Source: Aquificota bacterium (GTDB lineage: Bacteria; Thermosulfidibacterota; Thermosulfidibacteria; Thermosulfidibacterales; Thermosulfidibacteraceae). Taken from it: a stretch of DNA of 16,588 nt. Of this stretch, positions 1 through 6,032 are shown piece after piece. Position numbers and translations under genes: made by a program. The DNA is taken from the NCBI GenBank assembly GCA_015494645.1, contig WGAU01000135.1, positions 1 to 16,588 on the forward strand, written 5' to 3'. Every line of letters starts with the position of its first letter. Position 1 is the stretch's first letter. The notes under the pieces were generated by a model. That model did no database searches and was not told the origin of the DNA. It saw nothing but the letters and a program-made list of their open reading frames with translations.

Positions 1-84
1 CATTAATATTTAACTAGTAATAATAACAACAACTACCGCGATTTCAGCACAAATGGCAAAAACGCATTCATTATCAATATGTTA
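1..84. other. AT-rich leader, candidate unwinding region of a replication origin
   Basis: This stretch is strongly AT-rich and lies directly upstream of the repeat array and the DnaA-like initiator gene, the usual place for a duplex-unwinding element. Positions 15-32 are a run of in-phase triplets (TAG, TAA, TAA, TAA, CAA, CAA) resembling the DnaA-trio motifs described at bacterial origins. TTATCAATA at 71-79 matches the consensus DnaA box TTATCCACA at 7 of 9 positions. The origin role is inferred from composition and neighbours. Confidence 0.4.
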
Positions 85-167
85 TTGAGTAAACTTTTTG
101 AGTAAACCTTGAGTAAACTTTTCGGTTTCCCAAGGTTTACTGACAGGTTTACCCAAAAAGTTGACTC
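85..167. repeat. GTAAAC repeat array (iteron-like, with an inverted copy)
   Basis: TTGAGTAAAC occurs three times in direct orientation, at 85-94, 98-107 and 109-118. Inverted relatives follow: AAGGTTTACT at 132-141 is the exact reverse complement of 101-110. The 21-nt stretch 147-167 is the reverse complement of 87-107 at 19 of 21 positions. An array of direct and inverted copies just before an initiator gene is typical of initiator binding sites used for origin firing, autoregulation or both. The last copy overlaps the candidate -35 box of the initiator gene, which favours autorepression. The binding protein is inferred to be the DnaA-like product encoded next to it. Confidence 0.65.
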
Positions 168-189
168 CCGGTTTTACATCAGGTTGAAT
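161..189 (+). promoter_or_regulatory. Candidate sigma70-type promoter of the replication-partition operon
   Basis: TTGACT at 161-166 is a good -35 box. With a 17-nt spacer it leads to TTGAAT at 184-189, a mediocre -10 (4 of 6). Transcription would begin near 196, just ahead of the GGAGGT ribosome site at 203-208. The -35 lies inside the inverted repeat copy at 147-167, so a protein bound there would block it. Confidence 0.4.
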
Positions 190-213
190 GGTAGAGTGAA
201 CTGGAGGTAAGTC

Positions 214-1497
214 TTGAGATTATCGGAACTTATAAAAAGACCGCTTTACGATGTTATAGAGATTAAAAGGGAAGGAAACAGGTGGATTCTTGAAGGACCT
301 AAATTTGTTTTGGATCTTGCTTCTGAAGATTCAAGGGTGAGGGAGTATCTTGGTGATAATGTAGAGTTCAGATCAAAATCGTCAGAAACAGAGACTCAGG
401 AAGTTACAGGGAAGTTCTTGGTTAGAACGGGTATTCTGTATGGAGAGGATCTTTCTTTTGAAATGTGTCCCTCAAACTATCTTATATCCAGTAACAATGA
501 AAAGGCTTATATTAAGAGTATGGAAACGTTGGAAACTAAAGGAACTTCACTTCTTATCTATGGTGTACCTGGAGTCGGAAAAACACATTTGCTACATGCA
601 ATTGGATGGTATTCTTTAAGGAACTTGATCTATAAGGTAGCATTTTTCTCAGCCTCAGGGTTAGTAGATTTAGTTCACTCTGCTTTTGTCAAAAAAAATA
701 CAGAGGATGTAAAGAACACGCTTTCTAAGGTAGATGTCTTGTTGATAGATGACTTTCAAGGTCTTGATAGAAAGAATCTTTCAAATTGTGTAGATTTTAT
801 CTTTACTGTGGTTGATAGGCTTATTCTGAGTGGCAAAAGGGTTATAATAACTTCAGATGTCAAAAGTTCTCTATGGAGGTATATTCCAGAAAGATTAAGA
901 CAAAGGCTTACTCTTATGGGTTCTGTTGCCATCTTACCTCCAGATCAAGAGTTTGCTAAGCTTATGTTGAAAATGGAAGCTGAGAAGTCTGGTAAAGAGG
1001 TTTCGCCTGAGGCTTTGGATGTTATTGGCAAGTTTGATTTTAAAAGTGTTAGGAAGTTGAAATCTGTAGTTTTGCTTCTGACAGCGAGAAGCAAGGATAG
1101 GATAGAAAAGGATGATGTCCTTTACGCTGTTTACGAGGTAATGGGAGATGAAGCTTTTGTTGATGAGTTTGAAGGCAGTGTAGGATGGGTTTGGAAAAAG
1201 GTAGTTAATAGTGTTTTTGATCCATTTGAAGCTGAAGAAATCTTAAGAGGATCTAAGTTGAGAGGAGATGTCGGAAAAAAGTTGCAGCTTGTGAGGGTAG
1301 CTTTTGTGGCTTTACTAAAACAAAAAGGAATACCTCCTTCTGATATTGCTAAGTTTTTTGGTGTGTCAAAAACAACTGTTTACAAATGGTTTGCTAAAGA
1401 TGAGGAGTTAGGCGATAATCTTAAATACCAAGCAATAAGAACAAAGGTTAAAGAAACGATGGATATGTGGGATAAGAATGCAGAAGCAAATATGTAG
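214..1497 (+). CDS. DnaA-like AAA+ replication initiator
   Basis: A 427-residue protein resembling DnaA domains III and IV, likely to bind and open the origin of this replicon in an ATP-dependent way. Visible motifs are the DnaA-like entry PSNYL (86-90), Walker A GVPGVGKT (117-124), Walker B LLIDDFQ (176-182), sensor I IITSD (211-215), the box VII-like RLRQRL (227-232), a sensor II-like arginine near 280, and a C-terminal helix-turn-helix around 373-393. In chromosomal DnaA the recognition signature is DHTTV; here the equivalent is SKTTVYKW, so a different binding site is expected. Residues 1-75 have no clear match. The start is TTG at 214, chosen because GGAGGT (203-208) sits 5 nt before it. 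It overlaps parA by 20 nt. The divergent signature and ParAB partners favour a plasmid-type initiator over the host's main DnaA. An IstB/DnaC-like loader is less likely because of the domain IV-like C-terminus. Confidence 0.78.
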   Translation: MRLSELIKRPLYDVIEIKREGNRWILEGPKFVLDLASEDSRVREYLGDNVEFRSKSSETETQEVTGKFLVRTGILYGEDLSFEMCPSNYLISSNNEKAYIKSMETLETKGTSLLIYGVPGVGKTHLLHAIGWYSLRNLIYKVAFFSASGLVDLVHSAFVKKNTEDVKNTLSKVDVLLIDDFQGLDRKNLSNCVDFIFTVVDRLILSGKRVIITSDVKSSLWRYIPERLRQRLTLMGSVAILPPDQEFAKLMLKMEAEKSGKEVSPEALDVIGKFDFKSVRKLKSVVLLLTARSKDRIEKDDVLYAVYEVMGDEAFVDEFEGSVGWVWKKVVNSVFDPFEAEEILRGSKLRGDVGKKLQLVRVAFVALLKQKGIPPSDIAKFFGVSKTTVYKWFAKDEELGDNLKYQAIRTKVKETMDMWDKNAEANM

Positions 1498-2332
1498 CGT
1501 GGGAAACTTGAAAGGAGGAGTTGGGAAAACAACGCTATCCTTGCTGTTATCCAGATATTTTGCTCTGAAGGGTCATGATGTTCTGTTAGTAGATGCTGAT
1601 CCTCAGGGTAGTGCCACTCAGCATTTGTTAAGCGATGAGATTGTGGATGATGATGGGGTTATTACTAAGGGAATGCATGTGCTTCTTGATGTTATGCTTA
1701 GAAGCGGTGGGTCTATAGAGGATTCTGTAATAGAAAGTCAGTTGCATCATGTTGTGCCCAAGGACTCTCCTAATGAGGCTTATTGGCTTTTGCCAAACTT
1801 CCTGACAGCATCTTACTATGATTCGTATCTTACCGCCAATGGTTTTCATCTTACTTTAATGAAAAAGGTGCTTAGAACTCTGGATAATTACTCTTTTACT
1901 GTTGTTATAATAGACTGTCCTCCTTATGTTAATGCTTTCACCACATCAGCGTTGGTTGTCAGCAGACATCTAATTGTTCCTGTTGAGTCAGCTCCCATAT
2001 CAGTGGTTAGTGCCCGTTTGATGTTGGAAACAGCAGCCAGGTATATGAGAGATGGGCTTATCCCTCCCGATGCTATTGAACAGGTCATGATAGTGCCCAC
2101 TAAAGTTAGAAGAACCACTGCGAGTTCATTGGCTTATAAGCAAATTCAGCATTACTATGGTGACTACGTTACTTCATCGTACTTTCCTTTCTCTGACCTT
2201 GCCAACAAGTTCTACGCTGGTGCTTACAGCATGGAGAAGTTGTTGAGGGATAGTAGTAGAGCTGCCGGAAAAATACGTTCTCTTTTAGAAGAGCTTGAGA
2301 CAAAGATTTTAATGGAGGATAGTGGTGAATGA
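1478..2332 (+). CDS. parA: ParA-family partition ATPase
   Basis: A 284-residue Walker-type ATPase that would move replicon copies apart by cycling on the nucleoid and being stimulated by ParB. The deviant Walker A motif with the signature lysine, KGGVGKTT, is at 12-19. The A' motif DADPQGS (39-45) and Walker B VVIIDCPP (142-149) follow. There is no N-terminal helix-turn-helix, so this is the short type that does not repress its own operon through an extra domain. The ATG lies inside the end of the initiator gene with only a weak ribosome site before it, which suggests translational coupling. Its own end overlaps parB. MinD- or Soj-like chromosomal roles are possible in principle, but the gene order initiator-parA-parB fits a plasmid. 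Confidence 0.92.
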   Translation: MQKQICSVGNLKGGVGKTTLSLLLSRYFALKGHDVLLVDADPQGSATQHLLSDEIVDDDGVITKGMHVLLDVMLRSGGSIEDSVIESQLHHVVPKDSPNEAYWLLPNFLTASYYDSYLTANGFHLTLMKKVLRTLDNYSFTVVIIDCPPYVNAFTTSALVVSRHLIVPVESAPISVVSARLMLETAARYMRDGLIPPDAIEQVMIVPTKVRRTTASSLAYKQIQHYYGDYVTSSYFPFSDLANKFYAGAYSMEKLLRDSSRAAGKIRSLLEELETKILMEDSGE

Positions 2333-3365
2333 GTATCTTAAACCCAGGAATCCTGTTCTGTCTAAGGACGAAGCAAAGTTTCAACTGAGTAGATCGGAAA
2401 AGAAGCTTGCAGCGGGTATGAAGGGAGTGGGCAAAATGACGTCGGGAGGTTTTTCTGAGAGGATACCTGCTCCTGTAGGTGGAGCCTTAATGGTTCCTGT
2501 AGATGATGTGGTGGTAAGTGATCAAGTGAGGAAGAGTATAGATCCGGAGGGATTAAAGGAGCTGGCGGAGAATATAAAAAAGCATGGTTTGATAAATCCT
2601 ATAACGGTAAGGAAGCTTTCTTCTGGGAAATATGAGATTGTGGCGGGACACAGGCGCTTTTTGGCTATTAGAGATGTGCTGGGCAGAGACGCTGTTGAAT
2701 GTCGTGTTTTGAATATAGCCAGTGAGCCTGAGAAAATCGCTGTGCAGATCAGTGAGAATGTGCAAAGAGAGAACTTGCATCCAGTAGAACTTGCCGATGC
2801 GGTTGGTAGGGTGGCAGAGGAGTTTTTGGGGACTCGAGTCCCCAAAGAGAAACACCAAAAACAACATGTAGTTACGAAAAACAAATTGTGCAAACTGTCA
2901 ATTGATTTGCTGAAGCATCCGGATAGATTGTCGGACGAAGATAGGGCATTTGTTGCTAAGGTTATGGATAGATGTGGTGTGACCAAGTATCAGCTTGCTG
3001 TGTCGTTGTATGTATTTTCTCTGCCCGAAGAGGTTAAGGAGAAGTTGAGCAGATTGGATGTTGGTTTGGGGCACTTGAGGGTTATGGCGGAAAAGAGGTT
3101 GTTGCCCGAAGAGGTTGTTGAATATGCCAGTGTGGTGCATGATAAGGGTTTGACAGCTTCCGAATTAAAGAAAGCCATTGGGGTGAGAAAGCGTTCAAGA
3201 GCTGTTCCAAAAGGTGTGGAGCGTGTGTACGCTCAGATAAAGGGGTTAGAGAAGCGCATACTTAGAAGTAAGCATGTTAGGGAGAATCCAGAAGTTAGGA
3301 GGAAGGTGAAAGAAGGGTTGCTGAGTATAGTTAGAGAGCTGGAGGGGTTGGAGGGTGGGGAATAA
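2325..3365 (+). CDS. parB: ParB-family centromere-binding protein with an apparent insertion
   Basis: A 346-residue ParB that should load onto a parS-like site and slide as a CTP-dependent clamp. The N-terminal CTPase part holds GHRR (108-111) and ENVQRENLHPVE (144-155). A DNA-binding helical region follows around 208-255. Between them, about residues 168-208 are hydrophilic and appear extra compared with typical ParB, where the helix-turn-helix comes soon after the HPVE motif. The 22-bp palindrome at 2825-2846 encodes the start of this insertion. The GTG at 2325 is preferred over the GTG at 2322 because GGAGGA (2314-2319) then sits 5 nt upstream. The frame overlaps the end of parA by 8 nt. 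The gene ends 2 nt before the convergent acyltransferase gene. Confidence 0.88.
   Translation: MNEYLKPRNPVLSKDEAKFQLSRSEKKLAAGMKGVGKMTSGGFSERIPAPVGGALMVPVDDVVVSDQVRKSIDPEGLKELAENIKKHGLINPITVRKLSSGKYEIVAGHRRFLAIRDVLGRDAVECRVLNIASEPEKIAVQISENVQRENLHPVELADAVGRVAEEFLGTRVPKEKHQKQHVVTKNKLCKLSIDLLKHPDRLSDEDRAFVAKVMDRCGVTKYQLAVSLYVFSLPEEVKEKLSRLDVGLGHLRVMAEKRLLPEEVVEYASVVHDKGLTASELKKAIGVRKRSRAVPKGVERVYAQIKGLEKRILRSKHVRENPEVRRKVKEGLLSIVRELEGLEGGE
2825..2846. repeat. Perfect 22-bp palindrome inside parB, candidate parS
   Basis: The half-site TTTGGGGACTC (2825-2835) is followed directly by its exact reverse complement GAGTCCCCAAA (2836-2846). The GC-rich core is 16 bp. It does not match canonical chromosomal parS (TGTTTCACGTGAAACA). 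Palindromic centromere sites often lie within or beside parAB operons, so a replicon-specific parS is plausible. A hairpin in the mRNA or a palindromic insertion element are alternatives. No second copy was noticed in this window. Confidence 0.55.
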
Positions 3366-3367
3366 CA

Positions 3368-3393
3368 TCAAAAGAGGTCTGAGTCTCCTTTGA
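3368..3393. terminator. Hairpin at the convergent gene ends, possible bidirectional terminator
   Basis: TCAAAAGAG (3368-3376) can pair with CTCCTTTGA (3385-3393) with one mismatch, and two wobble pairs extend the stem to a CTGA loop. It begins 3 nt after the parB stop codon and overlaps the end of the convergent acyltransferase gene. Neither side has a clear T run, so termination here would be weak or factor-assisted. Confidence 0.3.
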
Positions 3394-4408
3394 CGTAGTA
3401 AAAGTTCTTGTTGGCCCATTCCGTAGATACTCTTTCTGGACAGAAGCTTTTTCCAGCACTTATAGCTTTTATTTTGGGTGGTTTCACGACAATGTTCTTT
3501 GCGCCCTTGGTTTCCAAAGCAACGCTGTTTTTGGGTATCCAGGCTTCTATGGGTTTGTTTAGATAGTAGCTTAAACTTTCCATGACGGATCCAGTATTTA
3601 ACGGTCCTATTTTGTCTAAAAGGTGTACCTTGTTTTCTTCGTTCTTAGTAACGCACAGTGTATTTTTAACCATGAAGAGATCATACTTAATGGGTGACTC
3701 TAAATACCTCCATTTAAAGTATTCCCAAGGCTTGTGGATAGAAAATAAGCTATTTCTCTTTTGAGTTATTCTTAAATAGTCTTTCTCCTCAAGTGTGTCT
3801 AAATGAGTTACTTTGAATTTCTTCTTACTCTTCTTACTACTGGACGGCATGCTGATCAATTCTGCTATCGGCTCTGCTTTTTTGTATCCAAGTACAAGGG
3901 CACCGAGCTTGAAATGCCTTTCTCCAGGAAAGCCGTATATATACTCAATTTTTCCGCACCCGCTAAAGAAATCAAAAAATGCTTGTACGGTTAGGGCGAA
4001 GATTCCTTTCTTTCTGACAGCGATGCCTCTTGTTTTGGGATGGCTCATACAGTCTACAAATTGTGCTCCTTTTATGATCTTGTTTTTGTATCTTATTCTC
4101 ACGGGGATAGATGCACATTGAGCAACGAGCTTTCCGTTCAAAAATGCAAGTGAGATGAAGATTCCGTAAGGATGCTTGAGAAACTCCCATTGCCAGTGTT
4201 GTAGGCTTTTTTCCTTGCCGAAGACCAGCTTGAAGAGCTTTAGAATTTGTTCTTCATCTCCGCGTTGGTATGGCCTTACAATCAGCGTTCCCTGAGGGGT
4301 ATGGTATAATCTGAGCCACCCGCTCTCGCTTATGTTGGGCAAGAGCAGGTGGCCTCTAATTGTAGTTTTACTGGACTTGGTACTGGTAAACTTCCAAGCA
4401 GTTTTCAT
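3368..4408 (-). CDS. GNAT-family acyltransferase, probably glycan-associated
   Basis: A 346-residue protein with a GNAT-type core near residues 43-175: IVRPYQRGDEEQI (43-55) begins the fold, the HWQWEFLKHPYG region follows, and a VDCMSHPKTRG stretch (118-128) sits where the acetyl-CoA loop is expected. Homologues of this shape are common in polysaccharide and glycosyltransferase clusters, so transfer of an acyl group to a sugar or surface component is likely; the substrate is unknown. The C-terminal ~170 residues are not recognised and include several basic patches. The first ATG (4408) makes a 41-nt overlap with the preceding gene. A TTG at 4342 is an alternative that would remove the overlap. 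It is the last gene of the minus-strand operon and converges on parB. Confidence 0.6.
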   Translation of the reverse strand: MKTAWKFTSTKSSKTTIRGHLLLPNISESGWLRLYHTPQGTLIVRPYQRGDEEQILKLFKLVFGKEKSLQHWQWEFLKHPYGIFISLAFLNGKLVAQCASIPVRIRYKNKIIKGAQFVDCMSHPKTRGIAVRKKGIFALTVQAFFDFFSGCGKIEYIYGFPGERHFKLGALVLGYKKAEPIAELISMPSSSKKSKKKFKVTHLDTLEEKDYLRITQKRNSLFSIHKPWEYFKWRYLESPIKYDLFMVKNTLCVTKNEENKVHLLDKIGPLNTGSVMESLSYYLNKPIEAWIPKNSVALETKGAKNIVVKPPKIKAISAGKSFCPERVSTEWANKNFYYVKGDSDLF

Positions 4409-5966
4409 CCCATGTGGACACGGTTAGGTTTTTCTCCCATATGATCTCGCCGTCTCTCAGTATTTGAACCGTTACTGTTGAGGTGGGTTGGTTGGGATCG
4501 CATTGTGAGTAACCGCATACATAAACGGTATATGTGCCAGGTGGAGGATCTTCAAAGAAGATGTTCTCTGTTGGGGAGGAAGTATTTATATTGTCCGTGC
4601 AATCGGAATTGGCGTCTACGTCTAATGTGCCTCCTGTCAAGCTTCCATTATCGTTGGAGTAGTATATTTCCTCTGATCCGAGGTTGCCCTGATAATTCAC
4701 GTGCAGATCTACATCGTTTCCGTTGTGCCAGATAATTCTGAAGTTAAGCTTTCCTGTCTTGCCACATTCTTGTGGATGGGAAAGGGCGTAATTTGGACAG
4801 CTACAATCTGTGCACAAGTTTTGAGAGTTGCTTGTGCCTTCGCAGGATGTGCCTTGGTCAACAGATAGGAGGGAGAAGTTGATGCTTGGCAGGATGGAGG
4901 AGAGCTTTAAAGTAACGCTGTAATACGAAGAGTTAACCTTGATGGAAGGGATGTTTAGTGTGTTGGTTTCGGGGTTAAATGAAGCTGAGCAGCTCTCGCA
5001 ACCTACTGGACATTGTCCTGGGGCAACGCTCCCAAGGGTGAATGTAACACTGGGTATCAGGGATGATAAGCTTAGTTCTACGCTGTAATATTCACCGTCC
5101 ACTTTCACTGCTGGTATGTGAATGGTTCCAGTTGATGAATCGTAATAGCTTGTGCAGCTTTGGCAATCTTGGGAGCTTTCGGGCGGCACAGAAGATTGGT
5201 TAGATATGCTTATGTCAAACCAGTCTAAGTCCATTCTGTGTCCGGTCCACCAGCCGTAAGGGCTAAACCAAATTCTGATATATGGAAGGGTAGCTGGATC
5301 AAGGGAAGGATTGATGGGGACTTCACCTATAAGCTGTGAGTTTTGCCAAAAGCGAACTTTTCTTTCTGGAAAATTGATTTCAACTCTGTTGGTGAACCAC
5401 TGGTCCCATATCGGTGGAGAAACAAGGCACTCTCCATAGCCACATATTCCAAAGGAATTGCCACCACGGGGTGGTTGGTAGTTGTTGTAAGCATAGTTCC
5501 TGTAGTAGACACCAGCGATAGTTGCAGTCTTGTATTGGTTGGTTGAAGTATCAAAGTATTGGAATGGCGGGATTGAGTAGTCTCCTGAGGGGTACATGGA
5601 CGGGTAGTTGACAAGAAGGAAGTTCACTGAGCCAGCGAAGTACTCGTTTCCATAATGAACGCGTGCACGCCATGAAACAGTAATAACGGAATCAGGTGTT
5701 ATGGCTATAGGCTTTGTTATAAGTTCGGGGCCGTTGTCTGTTTCTTCAACCGGCAGGCTTAATGTTCCATTGTAAAGTATCCCGAGGTCGTACCTTGGCG
5801 GGAACGGTCCTACTCTGTCGTGCCCTCCAGTAGGGAATATCAGCCAGAAATCCTGGTTGAGGGTATTAAAGTCGTCGTGATACTGGAAGGAAGCGGCATT
5901 GCTGGCAAGAGCGAAGGTTAGAAAGAGACATACAAGGGGCGTAAATTTCTTAATTCTTGTTTTCAT
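4368..5966 (-). CDS. Secreted multidomain surface protein (jelly-roll, two repeats, YfaP/DUF2135-like)
   Basis: 532 residues. A signal peptide covers about 1-24 (basic start, hydrophobic core, cleavage near SNA/A). Residues ~28-255 look like an all-beta, concanavalin/LamG-type domain rich in tyrosine and tryptophan. Two related ~47-residue repeats follow (271-317 and 326-372), each with the pattern IP.(V/I)KV....YSV.L.LSS and preceded by a CxxC pair. Cysteines cluster at 375-401. Residues 406-516 match the YfaP/DUF2135 pattern (NGNDVDLHV, YYSNDN, GGTLDVDAN, PPGTYTVYV). The protein is probably exported and may bind glycan on the surface; no catalytic site was recognised. The ATG at 5966 is chosen because GGAGGT (5976-5971 on the minus strand) lies 4 nt upstream. 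Confidence 0.65.
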   Translation of the reverse strand: MKTRIKKFTPLVCLFLTFALASNAASFQYHDDFNTLNQDFWLIFPTGGHDRVGPFPPRYDLGILYNGTLSLPVEETDNGPELITKPIAITPDSVITVSWRARVHYGNEYFAGSVNFLLVNYPSMYPSGDYSIPPFQYFDTSTNQYKTATIAGVYYRNYAYNNYQPPRGGNSFGICGYGECLVSPPIWDQWFTNRVEINFPERKVRFWQNSQLIGEVPINPSLDPATLPYIRIWFSPYGWWTGHRMDLDWFDISISNQSSVPPESSQDCQSCTSYYDSSTGTIHIPAVKVDGEYYSVELSLSSLIPSVTFTLGSVAPGQCPVGCESCSASFNPETNTLNIPSIKVNSSYYSVTLKLSSILPSINFSLLSVDQGTSCEGTSNSQNLCTDCSCPNYALSHPQECGKTGKLNFRIIWHNGNDVDLHVNYQGNLGSEEIYYSNDNGSLTGGTLDVDANSDCTDNINTSSPTENIFFEDPPPGTYTVYVCGYSQCDPNQPTSTVTVQILRDGEIIWEKNLTVSTWDENCLEVYQYQVQ

Positions 5967-5985
5967 AATGACCTCCAAAGTTTTT

Positions 5986-6014
5986 TTGATAGTCTTTCAC
6001 ATAATGTGGAGCAA
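5986..6014 (-). promoter_or_regulatory. Weak candidate promoter before the secreted multidomain protein
   Basis: On the minus strand TTGCTC (6014-6009) and TATCAA (5991-5986) are spaced by 17 nt, placing a start near 5979. The spacer contains the interrupted palindrome CACATAATGTG (5998-6008), a possible operator. This 54-nt gap is the only real intergenic space in the minus-strand operon, so an internal promoter is reasonable, but the boxes are not strong. Confidence 0.3.
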
Positions 6015-6032
6015 AACAATGGGGGTGGTTTC

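Noticed and set aside
85..167. The repeats as a CRISPR array
   Set aside because: Units are 10 nt, spacers are 1-3 nt, copies occur in both orientations, and no cas gene is present.
214..1497. Calling the first gene the chromosomal dnaA
   Set aside because: The DnaA box-recognition signature DHTTV is missing, the N-terminal part does not match DnaA domain I, and the gene is in one overlapping operon with parAB.
2522..2986. Long minus-strand open frames across parB
   Set aside because: They overlap a clear ParB, show no family motifs and lack ribosome sites; they are frame shadows.
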